Positions 37,901-51,732 of a stretch of 64,000 nt of DNA are shown in pieces. The stretch comes from Mytilus edulis (taxonomy: Eukaryota; Mollusca; Bivalvia; Mytilida; Mytilidae). The stretch covers positions 46,091,601-46,155,600 of the forward strand of contig NC_092356.1 of assembly GCF_963676685.1 (NCBI RefSeq), written 5' to 3'. A program made the translations under genes and the position numbers. Position 1 is the stretch's first letter, and each line of letters begins with the position of its first letter. Under the pieces are notes generated by a model. It made no database searches. It was not told the DNA's origin and saw only the letters and a list, made by a program, of their open reading frames with translations.

Positions 37901-40900
37901 CAGGCTGCTACATTTTATTTTATACTTGGAAGCAAACTAAATCACGATTAGGACGTCTTTCCAAAAAGTTTGATGTACCAACGCTAAATATCTGCAACAA
38001 CTTGGATCATGTACAAAACCAAGAGTAATGCGCAAACAGTTTATTTCAAAACTGACATTGTGAAAGTGCCCGTATTGATTGTATAGATAAAAACATCACT
38101 CAAATATTGTATAAAATACATTAAATCATACCTAGTGTTACAATACGTGTATTTTTCAAACAACAAAATATATAAAATTATTTATCAAACTAGTGCATAT
38201 AGTATTTACTGTAAACATACCTCAATAACACCACTTTGACAAGATGTCATTACTCCAATATTATTAGTAAATCTTACACTGTCCCATTCACCTACAGGTG
38301 TATATTGATTAAGCTGATTACAATGGTTGATGACCTGTGTGAACAAGTGTGTGAAAGGTCAGATAATAAATCATAAAATTTTAACAAATAAAACAAAAAC
38401 ACAATAGAAATTTGGGTACAAATATTTAAAATTGTGTCATAAATGAGTATCTTGATAACCATACAATCCGCTACACATTTAACTGTCGTCTGTCTAGCTT
38501 CTTAGTTGAAATAAGAATGTGTTCATGTTCTTTTTAATCAGTCCTCCGTGAAACAACCTGTATGAAACATGTGTAAATGAAGATTTCCGTTTTTAAAAAG
38601 ATGACATGAAATTAAAGATTACTAGTATTTATGATATAAGCACATTGAAATATGAATGAAGTAAATGTATTGTTGTGAACCTGCAGCCCTCTTCGCCATC
38701 TAGAAAACGAAGGCGCTTGACAATGTTTGATTAGAACTGCATCTGCTGAATTGCCACCACAGCTTTTAGCGCCTTGCTGATGTAAAGCTTTCCCTACAGC
38801 CAAATCCATGAGTAAGCCAAGTTTATTGCAATGATGCTCTGTTAAAAGTAGATAACATTTTATTGCCAAAAAATCCGATTATTACACATTTTAACAATTA
38901 CATCTTGTAACGAAATAGTATACTATGGATGAACACATTTAAATCTAGACACATTTAAGTTGATGATTGAGAATAGACATACAATATAGCTTATGAAAGA
39001 CATCTCTTACATGACTAAAATAAGGACAGTATGTATTTCGACTGTGTTTTATTTCTTACTCTTTATGATTTTGAAGTTAACAACATGATGTTGAATATTA
39101 ATATAAATTTCATTTTTTTTAATTTTGTTATTATTATCATACAACGATTATGCACTTGCTGTTTACAGATTTGGTCACTGGCAGAGCTTTTTCAGTGGAG
39201 ATCTCTTTTTATTAGTACCAAAAGATAAACTTTGGTGAAAGTAAATTCGTGTATTTTCATCTTTTGTTTAGCAACATTTATCAGATAAAGGTTTTCTACC
39301 TATAATAATATCTAGTTGTCAACTTGGTAACTGTACGTGTACGTACATGTTATTATTCAATCCAATTCTTAGTTAAAAATAAAACTGAGAATATTTTTAG
39401 CAGGTGATAAGTTTTCTGGCATAGCTTTAGCAAAGCTTTAGCAGCAATGTATGTGCTTACCTTTTACAGTTTGCTGCAAACCTGACGGTAACATAGCTAA
39501 AAAAGATAAGGCATTAAATACCTATACGTTTCTTTATTTGTATACCATTCTATTAAGACATTAATACGCAGGTAAAGATAGGTACAATTTTATTTGTAGT
39601 TCACAGGTTAAAAATCAGAAAATTTCTAAAATAAAACCACACTTGAAAGAAGATCGACAAAATTATGCCAAAAAGATTTGAAATAAACAAAAAGCAAAAT
39701 CAAAGTTTAAAAAAAACAATAGACAGTCCTCAATACTCGAAAAGACGAACATTAAATAAGACAAAATTATCACAACTGCTACATAAATCATACAAATTTT
39801 ACTGCATACTGATGACCGCCCACATACTGTATTCCTCTATTTCGTCGCTGGGCTTCTAAAATGTCGTATATGACTTTTTTGGCTAAAAATACTTTTTTAC
39901 ACCAACGATCTGGGCTGGAGGAAATCTTTGGTTTTACAAAATAGCATGCAGTTAGACCAATCAAAATGTGTGAAATAAGACATATTACAAAACTGCCAAT
40001 GTCAGTTGTTTGTAAAGTTTGCTTCCACAATGTTGTAAGAAAACTTGTAAATCGTTGTAGAATGGCTTTGGGAAAAAAATAATTGTACAGTTCTTTATTT
40101 CTGTGAAAATAATTTAAGTTCTTGGATAATCCAGAAACGTCAAAGTTTTTATTTCACTGCTATTTACAAAAATGTTCAAGTTTACATACGAAATTTTGGA
40201 AGCATGCATTTTGTCAAACTTTTCAAAGCCTGTTTGTGAGATATTTTTTTCTTGAAAAATTTGTAATTTACAACATTTTAGAAGCCCAGCGACGATTTGT
40301 TTCGGTATTTACAAGACCTCATGATACAAATTCAAAAAACATTTTATAACAGACCTTGAACATATAAGATGTAAAAACTCATTGAAATGTGGTTTTCTGA
40401 TTGGAAAATAATATCCTCAAAATATCTAAAAATAGAATTAAAGAACTTTGCAAAATGTTTTTTCCTTTTGCCTTTGAGTCTTAAAGACGGTTATCAACTA
40501 GCCGATTAGTAAAGACAATCTTGAACATACGATATATATATATATATATATAAAAACATTTGTGTATATAAAAGACACATGATGTATGCCTCGATGAAGC
40601 AGCAACTCAATGATACGGGGGAAAATTAACTAGACAGAAAAACTAACCATTGATCAATATATAACTAATTTGGTGGATGAATGTGTACATGGTTGTTTAT
40701 CTTTTATCTTTCACTTTCTATACGTTTCTACAGGGTACATTTGCAAAACGGTTTTTATTTAACAAATATAAATGACGAACTTAAAAGAAAGATATTGAAT
40801 CCTTTAAACGACAGTACTGATTTTTAATCTTGCAATTGGTTTTTGTCTTTGTTAGTCCTTTTTTTTAATAATACCTATTTAGTTATATATCACATATTTT

Positions 40901-43900
40901 CATCAATTTCATCAATTTCACAAATCACAAATGTACTCACGCATAGATCCTAAGCCCGATATATGTGTTGTTGCTGCACAATATACAAAAATAAATGCAA
41001 AAAGACACAAGTAAAAATGTATACCAGTTAACGACTACAAAACAAGTTTTGCCTCTCTTTTACGACATAGGAGTCTTAATTTAAAAAAACAAACGACTGT
41101 TACATGCATGTTTTTTAAAGACAATATGCTAACATAACATGCTAGATCAATGTATTAATTGTCCGGGAAAACAGAATATACACGTATGTATTATTGCAAT
41201 TTACTTTGAAATAACGTGTAGTAGTTATGAGTACTAGTATATATATTTTATTGGTTTTTGTTTTACTGAACTTATGAGTCAATATAGAGGATGTGGTATG
41301 AGTGTCAATCAGACTAATGTCCAACCAAGTTACAATATATAAAAAAAGTAAAGAATTATAGGTCGAAGCACTTCAGCGAATGGGAACAATTTGTTTATAC
41401 GTTGTTCTATTCAAACACTGTCACGGATAGGAGAAGGCATATTATCCAATATTTTCAATGGAAACATGCCAAAATAAAGTTTAGAATTGTATTCCTCACA
41501 AATAGATAGAGGTCATACTGTAATATATATTAAGTATTAGTAAAACTGTCTTAAAAGACTCATCTTTGTAATAATAAATTCGACTATATTCAACCTACCA
41601 GCAGGTGTTGTCGACACTGAAAATAACACCAAAATATTCAGTTGTTAGCTATGAGTTGCGTATGCTGTATATATTTATATGTATCACCACAGACAACTCA
41701 CCACAAAAGACCAAATGACACCGAAATTAACAACTAAAGGTCACCGTACGGACATCAAACATTAGCAAATTTCATACCGTTTAGTCAGCTATAAAAGGCC
41801 TCGAAATGATGACCGTTATAAAATTCAAGCCAGAAAACTAACATATGTAAATAATAATAATGTACAAAAACATGAACAACGTTTGTTCTTATTAATACAG
41901 TAAACTGCAATTTTAGCTGTACTCCTCTTTCATTATTTGAATTTCCAAGCTATAATGTGTATTATTCCTGTTCCTTGTTTTATGCTGTTGGTTTTCAAGT
42001 CCAGCAAATATAAAAAAAAAGCTTCAATTTGTTTTTTTTCTTTTGTTACCTCTTCTGACATCGGACTCGGACTTCTCTTGAACTGAATTTTACTGCGTAT
42101 TGTTATGCGTTTACTTTTCTATATTGGCTAGAGGTATAGGGGAGGGTTGAGATCTCAAAAACAATGTTTAACACCCTCGCATTTTTGCGCCTGTCCCAAG
42201 TCAGGAGCCTCTGGCCTTTGTTAGTCTTATATCATTTTTAATTTAAGTTTCTTGTGTAAAATTTGGGGTTTAGTATGACGTCCACTATCACTGAACTATT
42301 ATATATATTTTTTTAGGGGCCAGCTAAAGAACGCCTCTGGGTGCAGGAATTTCTCGCGGCATTGAAGACATATTTGTGACCTTCTGCTGTTGTCTATTCT
42401 ATCGTCGGGTTGCTGTCTCTTAGATTCTACCGGACATTACATTTGTTTTAAACATATGGTGATCCTGGATATTGAAAAGATTTAGTAAACAATTAAAAGC
42501 ATTTTTCCGTATGAACATGAGAAATCGCAATCTTTTTGCCGTCTAATTTTTGACAAATAGCATAGAAAATGATTTTTTGTTACATGTACCTGTTTGACAA
42601 TTACGTCCAGTATATCCAATCTGACATTGGCAATAATAATCAGTCTTTCCGTTGTAACATGCGCCACGTCCATTAGTTCCAAATGGTGAAGTTGAAATCA
42701 TCCCTTCGTAAATTTTACGGACGCCATCACGAGTTGGTTGACCGTTATGGAATAACCATTTCACAAATGATATCGGATATGTTCCTCACGTCGTAACTAC
42801 AATCCCCTTCCCTTTCATGAATTTGACCTACCGAATTAGACTATTTACCGGATTTGTAATCACATAAGCAACACGACGGGTGCCGCATGTGGAGCAGGAT
42901 CTGCTTACCCTTCCGGAGCACCTGAGATCACCCCTAGTTTTTGGTGGGGTTCGTGTTGTTTATTCTTTAGTTTTCTATGTTGTGTCATGTGTACTATTGT
43001 TTTTCTGTTTGTCTTTTTCATTTTTAGCCATGGCGTTGTCAGTTTGTTTTAGATTTATGAGTTTGACTGTCCCTTTGGTATCTTTCGTCCCTCTTTCCTT
43101 TACAAGGATCTGGACTACAATCTTCATAAAAGAAGGTATAAAAATAAATGGTCACACGTTTAATAATTTCTTCAACTATTATTTAATGTCCAAAGTGTCT
43201 TGTTACATAACGCACTACAACAAAATTATATTACTAGCGTTCTGAAAAAAAATATATCAGTGTATAATTCTATCGAAATCACAAGTTATTTAACTCATAT
43301 TTGTTCAATAAATTGGAATATTCTTAACCCACACTTCAGAAAGATGCATACAAAAATAAAAGATGACGATATAAAATCAATGTCCTGGATTTATGTGTTT
43401 CAACACCAATTCAACCAATCAGCATAGAGTACATTTCTACATGTTGCTCTTTTCCGATAATAGGTATTCGTTCTTATTTTGATATTTTTTTTGCAAATTC
43501 ACAAGAAGGATACTTTACTGAATAAACAGTATATTTGGATCATTTGAAGAACCTATTTACTTGTCCTTTAATTTGCAAAAAATTTAAAAACATAATTAAA
43601 TCTGTCAGAAAATCAGAGTGCCGTTTTTCGATAGTTTCAGGAACATTGAGATGCTAGTAATGATGATGCTTTTGAACCTAATGAACCTTTAATTTGAACG
43701 TTAGTAATTTTTTTTAGAAGAACATATATTCCGGATTCGAGCATCATTGGAGAGATACTAGTGCGCATCTGGTGCAGTAAAATTGGTGGTTAGTAAATGT
43801 TATGACAGCTTATACGATTCATCGAATAAGAGGTTTGCTAAATATTGGCTCAGTTGAAATAAGTATTTACGATCGTAAATTAAACTGCCAGTACAGTTCA

Positions 43901-46900
43901 TCTTAATGTACTTAACATTTGGATTCCTGCTATATATATAGCTAGTTAAACAAATGTTTTTCACTGTTCGAATAATAAACTAATTCACAAAATAAAAATC
44001 GAATCCCTTGTTTCTGAACTATTGGTTAGTACAAAAGACGATGGGACATAATTGCGAATGAGACCAGTCCCTACCAGATATCACATTACGTAAACGTTAA
44101 CAGTTATAGGTAAATGTACGGCCTACTGTTTGTCGATCTTTGTTCATGTCAATTGCTTAACCAATTTTTCGGAACATTGAACGAAACATTTGTGTTTTTT
44201 ATCCTTTTGACAACGGATTTTTAGTATATCAACTATTCTTTGTGTTTGTTTTACATAGTTTATCTGTCACTATGAAAGACGAAAGGAGGCAGATATGCGG
44301 TTAGCGTCATTGTTTGTACAAGTCAATTTACATTTTAAACAATCACAGAGGATATTTTGATAAAATTTTAATTGGTTTGGACGTAAGATTAAATGTTCTT
44401 GTATAATAAAAAAATACACCTTTCATAGACCAAATGGTAATATTTTCATATGCAAAGAAATGCTCATGTTCAAATACAGTATTGTCAGTATTGTCAGTCA
44501 CTATTATTTCTCATTCAAGGCTATCAGCGATGGTAAATTCATTGTAAAACAATATCTCTTTTGCTTCTTTATATTATTTTTCGTCTTTTTCTTCAATCCT
44601 TACCACACTTAAAGATACAATCTTCTGCACAGACTTAACACATTGCGTGAGAAAGGTAAAATAAATTCGTTTTGGACACATGACGGGTCCATATTGATTA
44701 AACAATCTGAGAATTCTCGTCCGAAAGTGGTAATTTCTAGGCAGGACATATATAAGCTTGGTGGGGAAGTCCTAGAAGGTGATGACCAGAAAGAGGATTA
44801 GACATTCCGTTTACATCATAGTCTTATGTCCGTTGACTTGCATTTGTATAAATAACACAATTCTTAAATTGTTTTATCAATTTAATTAATATACACTAGT
44901 CTTGTATAGATAATTATACTCGTTTTTTCTGTATTGCTGTACTGGATATTTCTTTTCTCGCTACACGTGTTAAGCATCACGTGTCTGTGTTTGTTTATTT
45001 ATATTTCATTTATTTGCAATTCAAAACATGTGACATGAAATTATAACTCAACTCTTTACACTTCAGTGATTTAAAATAACTTAGATACACGTGAACTTGT
45101 TACGCTCCTGTAACTTTAATAATGATCGTTCTTCAAACGTTTTTATAGCTTACCTGTATTGATTAAATGAAAAGATAGATTAATCTATTTACCTTCTATT
45201 TACACTTTACAAAAGAGCTTCCGTTTTTAAAAAACTTCACATTTTGTTTTCTGATTTATTTGATTATTGTTTCCTCCCCCTCAAATGACATCGAAACTAA
45301 ATTCATCTTAACTAAATTGATCTCTCTGATTTCATTACAACTGCATCGAACATTCCTATGATGTTCCAATTTTGCCTTTTGTACATAAATTTTTGTTTTC
45401 CCTTATTTTTTATTTGCCTGAATTTCATGAATGATCATTCGATTTATATGTGTTTATATCTTGCATCATGTTTTACAAAGCAGTCCTATTTTCTAATTGT
45501 CATTTACATGTATTCTGTTGTATTTGATAATGGGTAATGACATCGTAGCATATAGAATGACAATAGGACTGTTTTATCACAAGATAAGTCTGGGTTGTTT
45601 GAGAAAAACATTTGTATCTTTCTCAGTGTATGAATTACTTGCCGTTTTATTTACGAATATTTCAAGACTCAAACTATGTATTTTTAATTTATACAGATCT
45701 TCTGCTAATATGATTTCATTGTACATACTGTTATTATGGTTGTTGCTAATATGTGGTGACATCGAACCGAACCCGGGTCCTGAGCGCACACCAGAAATAT
45801 CTGAGAAAACATTGTCAATTTTCCATGGTAATATAAGAAGCCTTAGAAATAAACTGAATTATATTGTCGATATTATTGAAGATTACGATGTCGTATTCTT
45901 GACAGAAACCCATTTAGACTCAAATATTACAGATTCTGATTTATATATATCCGGTTTTGAAATACCAGTTCGAAAAGATAGAAATTCTCATGGGGGTGGC
46001 ATTATTATGTATTATAAAAGTTATGTTCGCATAACTCGTCGACATGATTTGGAGAATTGCCAACTTGAGAGTATGTGGTTTGAGTTAAAAACTAAATTGC
46101 GATCAATATTGATAAACATCAATTATAGGTCGGAACGGCAATCTTCAGTTTATTTCTGGCAGTATTTTGATCAAATGTTGAAAAATGCCCTTGATGAAAA
46201 TAATAACATAATTTGCCTAGGTGACCTGAATAAAAACTTTATGTCAGATCTACGGTCAAATATAAGAGATATTTTTTTCATCAGTGGCCTTGTTAACATA
46301 ATTGACAAAGCTACTCATTTTGACACACGAACAGGTAGCACGTCTTTACTTGATCCTATTTTAGTCACTGATTCGATACCGGTTTTAGATAAAGACACAA
46401 TACCTTTGGATAGAGGTATTAGTGATCATGATGGAACATACGTCACAATTAATTGTGGTTTTAGTAAAAGACGAACTTATAATAGATCGATATGGGATTA
46501 TAAAAAAGGTGATTATGACCTTATGAAACAAAAAGTAGTTGAAACAAATTGGGAATATTTGATTTCTGATGCAAGTGATGTTCATGTTGCTGCGACTAAT
46601 TTCACGAACTCATTTCTTAATATAGCCTCCGAGTGCATACCTACAAGGGAAGTAACTATAAGATGTGACGATAAAGTTTGGTATGATTCGGATTTGGGAC
46701 GCGAAACGAGAAAACGCGACAGGCTTCGTAATATTTTTATTCGCTCAAATAGTACATCCGCAGAAAAGAAATTTAAACAACAAAGAAACAAAGTAAATAA
46801 TTTGAAAAAGCAAGCTAAAAAATATTTTTTTACCAGTATTAATGAAAATTTAGATGAACTAAATGTTACAAACTGTAAACAATACTGGAAAACGGTTAAC

Positions 46901-49900
46901 ATGTTAATTAAAAGTGATACACCGTCTCATGATTTACCACCCATGACGGACCCTGATCACAACTTTAAACTTGCGTATGAGGGAACCGAAAAGTCCGACA
47001 TTTTAAATAAATATTTTTGTTCAATTTCTAATTTAGATGGCGCTAGTAAAGATTTGCCGGAATTTGACGACCGATGTCTTGAATTTATTTCACAAATTGT
47101 AGTTAGTGAACAAGATGTACTTGATATTCTTTCAACGCTCGATGTTAATAAAGCTGTTGGGCCAGATATCGTTAGCAACAGAATGTTACTTGCCGTTAGA
47201 AATGAAATTTCCAAACCATTATGTCTACTTTTTAGCAAATCTTTAAATGATAAAATATTTCCGGACCAATGGAAGATTGCACATGTTATTCCCTTATTCA
47301 AAAGTGGTGACAAGTCATTACCGTCTAACTACAGGCCAGTCTCCTTATTGTCATGTGTGATTAAAGTCTTAGAAAAGATTGTTTTTAAAAATATTTTTAA
47401 CCATTTACATGGAAATAAATTATTATACAAGTATCAATCCGGATTTATTCCAGGATACTCAACTTCGCATCAGTTGATAGAATTGTATAACAAAATTTTG
47501 AGTGCATTAAATGAAAAGCTTTTAACAAGCATTACATTTGCTGATATCAGCAAAGCATTTGATACTGTTTGGATTAAGGCTTTATTACATAAACTTGAAA
47601 AAATATGGTATAAAGGGAGACTTGCTATGTTGGTTGAAAAGTTACTTGTCTAGACGATCTCAGAGAGTTGTCATAAAAGATTCATTATCAAACATGGGAA
47701 AACTTAACGCTGGCCTGGTGTGCCTCAGGGGTCAGTATTAGGACCCTTGTTGTTTTTAATATACATAAATGATATAGCTGATGGTATGTCTGGATTCGGA
47801 AGGCTTTTTGCAGATGATACTTCAATAGGTCATACTGCACCTGATGAATCCACTTTGAAAAATTCAATCAGTAGAGATCTTGATTATTTAAGTAAGTGGT
47901 CAGAAAAATGGCTAGTGAAGTTTAATCCAAACAAAACTGATATTATGATATTCAGTTTAAAAAATATTTACAGTGATATTACTTTTGATTTTGGTGGTGC
48001 TACATTGAAACCAGTTAGTGCGCATAAACACCTAGGTGTCATATTTAGTAATGATTGTAAATGGAATAAGCATGTTGATAAACTGATTGAGAAAACTACG
48101 AAGCAGCTTAATGTTTTACGCAAACTAAAATATCGATTAAAAAGGGAATATTTGGAAAAAATTTATATGATTTTTATTCGTCCGATACTTGAGTATTCAT
48201 CAGAAGTTTGGGATAATTGTGGGAACACAAATTCTGATCGGATAGAAAATATTCAAATCGAGGCTGCTCGCATAGTTACTGGATTACCAAGTTATGCTAG
48301 CCGAAACGCTATTTACAGGGAGACGGGATGGGAAAAATTAATCGTAAGGCGGGAGGTAAAAAAGTTAGCCATGTTTTATAAAATTATTAACAATCAGGCT
48401 CCAGATTATTTACATGACTTGGTTCCAGAATTTGTGTCTGATATTAGTAATTACAATTTACGAAACAGACACAATATCACTATTCCAGTGAATCGTTTGT
48501 CGGTTTATCAACATTCTTACTTCCCAGCATCCATAACATTGTGGAACACTTTAGATATTATTATTAGACAGAGTCCTACATTTTCATCATTTAAAAGCAA
48601 ATTGCACATGTTATACTATAAGAATAAAAAACCTCCGAGGCATTTTTGCTCTGGAGACCGCTTACTATCTGTATTACATGCAAGGTTGCGAAACCATTGT
48701 AGCACTCTTCAATCTGATTTGTTTAATGCAAACTTAGTACAAGATGCCAATTGTTTATGTGGCTTGATCAATGAAGATGCTAAACATTATTTATTATATT
48801 GTAACAATTTTTCATCAGAAAGACTTTTAATGATGAATGAAATCAATGTTTTGCTATCAATATTACAATTGAGTTATTGCTCTCTGGTGATGAGTCTTTG
48901 AGTTCTGAAGAAAATGATAGTGTTTTTCTATCTGTACAAAAGTATATAAAAAGTACCAAGCGTTTTTCTCAACTTTGACAACCTTATTCTGTAACAGATC
49001 TTACTAGAACATGATCAATGTATGTATGCTCTTTTGGGAACGATAATCGAATGATCTTTATGATCGACTTTTGTATTCTGAAACGTTTCAATGGATTTAA
49101 GTAAAAAACAAAATTGATACTTACAATTACGTGTAGAATTATTCCGTTTTTCCGTTAATCCGTAACTATAAACTACGAGTGTGTAATTTACATTTAAACA
49201 AATTCACACACACATGACTAAAGTCACTTGTCATGTACACTTACATATTTAATTTACAGTTCGGTGTGTTTGCATTTATTTCTTCTGAAAATAGGCGCAT
49301 TCGATTGGTTATATTAAGTGTTAAATATCCATTGATTCGATTCTAAAAATTTATATGTAATTTATTTTTATATCTTCATGCTAAAATAATAATTGGTTAA
49401 AGTCAGATTTATGTAATGTTCATTCATGTGTATATTTATGTATTATATTGGAGAAGACGTTACTAAGTTGGAAAACTTGTGTCTAATCCATTTGTCTCTT
49501 TTTGGAACAATAAAATATGTTTAAACTACTTAAAGATTGAAAGATTAAAAAAAATGCAGATGTAAATCATACTCACGACTCACAGCTAGATAAAAAAAAA
49601 TAATTAAATGATAGATAAAAAGACAAGTTCAAAGAAAAATAATATGTTTATTTGACGTTTGATTTATTACGTTTCGTATAAACATACATGTTGAATGCAA
49701 CAATTTATACGGGATGATATTAATTGCAGGTAATATGATCAAATTCACCTTTTCAAGTTATGATGAATGCTACATAGAAGGATAACATAATAGTCTGTAT
49801 GATATCGTTGTTAGTGTATTCAATAATTAAATGATCGCGGCTGTTATATACAAATCATTATTTTCTTAATCCATTTTTATCAATTTCCATCTTGAACTTA

Positions 49901-51654
49901 AGGAAGCTTATATCTTAACTACTCACGTGCAGCACATGTTTGTCCTGTATATCCTTGATGACAGGAACATGTAAACCCGGTCTGTGTATTATGACAGATA
50001 CCATTACCGTTACATGGATCGGGAGAACAATCTGAAAGATGTCATACAAAAGGTTAAACACGTACATATTTAAACTAGATAAATATAAGCTTTGATAATT
50101 TGATAGGTTTACGTCTTCATGCAAGGGAACATAATACTAGAAGTTTAATTAAACGAAAAAGTATGCCATATTCTGAATTTAAAACGTGTAACTTAATATT
50201 TCTTCTTTTATAATCAAAATGATTTATCAAACAAATTTATGCAGTGTAAAAGAGGGACGAAAGATACAGAGGACAGTCAAACACATAAATCGAAAAAAAA
50301 CTGACAACGCCATGGCTAAAAATAAAAAGGGCAAACAGACAAACAATAGTACACATAACACAACATAGAAAACTAAAGAATAAGCAACACGAACCCCACC
50401 AAAAACTAGGAATGATCTCATGTGCTCCGTAAGGGTAGGCAGATCCTGCTCCACATATGGCACCCGTCGTGTTGCTCATGTTATAACAAACCCGGTAAAT
50501 AGTCTAATTCGGTAGGTAACATTCATGAATAGGAATGGGATTGTAGTTACGACGTAAGTCGTAAGGAACATATTCGATATCATTTGTGAAACGGTTATTC
50601 CATAACGGTCAACCAACTCGTGATGGCGTCCGTAAAACTTACGAAGGGAGGATTTCAACTTCACCATTTGGAACTCTTGGTTTAATAGCTACATTGTGAG
50701 CAGCAACACTCTTTCAAGAAAATCATGATAGGAAATGAAAGCACGGGACTATCGTATCAATTTGGATATCTACCCCATTTGCAGGTGCTGTTGGAATGTT
50801 GCTACTTAGAATGGAAAGCTTAAATCATCTCTTTTGTCGTAAAGTTTTGTTTTTAACCGACCCTCATTGTCAATTTCTAGATGTAAGTCAAGATATGAGG
50901 CCGACTTAACTGTATCTGTTGTATCCTTTATCTGAATTCCGATATGATAGATGCGTTCAAAATAGTCACCAACTTTTGAATTATTTAGTGAAATAACATC
51001 ATCTATATAGCGGAAAGTAGAGTTAAAGGGTATTGCTAACTACTCTTCTTTCTTCCTTAAAAGTTCCTGTTTGAAGTCAGCCTCATTTTATAAAGAAATA
51101 AGTCGGGAAAAAGAGGGGCACAACTGGTTCCCATTGGAACCTGTTTGATGAGACTACGCAAGGAAAGGTGGTCTCATAAAACAGGTGTTCTTTTAATACA
51201 GGTTTAATCTATATGAAATGCCTTACAGAGGTGCGTAATATTAATATATTTTGCTTAATACAGGTGGTCTCTTAAGCAGGTTGCTACAGTTAGAGGAACA
51301 GGGAATAAATATGAAAGTGAAGTGAAATACAATACTGATTACTAACGGAATTGATGTTATTATTTACATAATAGAATTTAAAGATTTAGATGAAGTTCTC
51401 AAGAAGGTAAGAATCATGAACAAAGTGACAAATAATTTTTTCTATAAATAAGACTGTTTGTTTTCCCGTGTGAATGATTTTACACTTTTTTTTAGCCCTT
51501 CAGCTTATTGTTCGGTGTGAGCTTAGGCTCTGTTTTGAAGACTGTACTTTCACATATGATGTTTTTTTTCCCTTTACAAATTATGACTTGGATGGAGAGT
51601 TGTCTCATTGTCACTCATATCACATCTTCTTATATCTATGTAGCACCATTGCTA

Positions 51655-51732
<78 letters not shown>

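Larger units (their letters stand above)
31923..38220. other. Long intron (6.3 kb) with repeats
   Basis: No exon candidate. It contains an R2 piece (34080-34200), a local duplication (35599-36145) and a complete SINE (36887-37240). The rest is AT-rich single-copy-like DNA. Confidence 0.55.
45530..49525 (+). mobile_element. Non-LTR retrotransposon (LINE), nearly full length, inactive
   Basis: The coding part (45530-48901) is followed by about 620 bp of AT-rich 3' sequence to around 'ttttggaacaataaaatatg' near 49520. It lies in the minus-strand gene's largest upstream intron, opposite to that gene. I found no convincing target duplication, and the 5' end is not located. Confidence 0.8.

Noticed and set aside
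42880-43245. A hydrophobic 121-codon plus-strand frame
   Set aside because: It is the R5 repeat tail read in one frame; similar frames occur in other copies without conservation.
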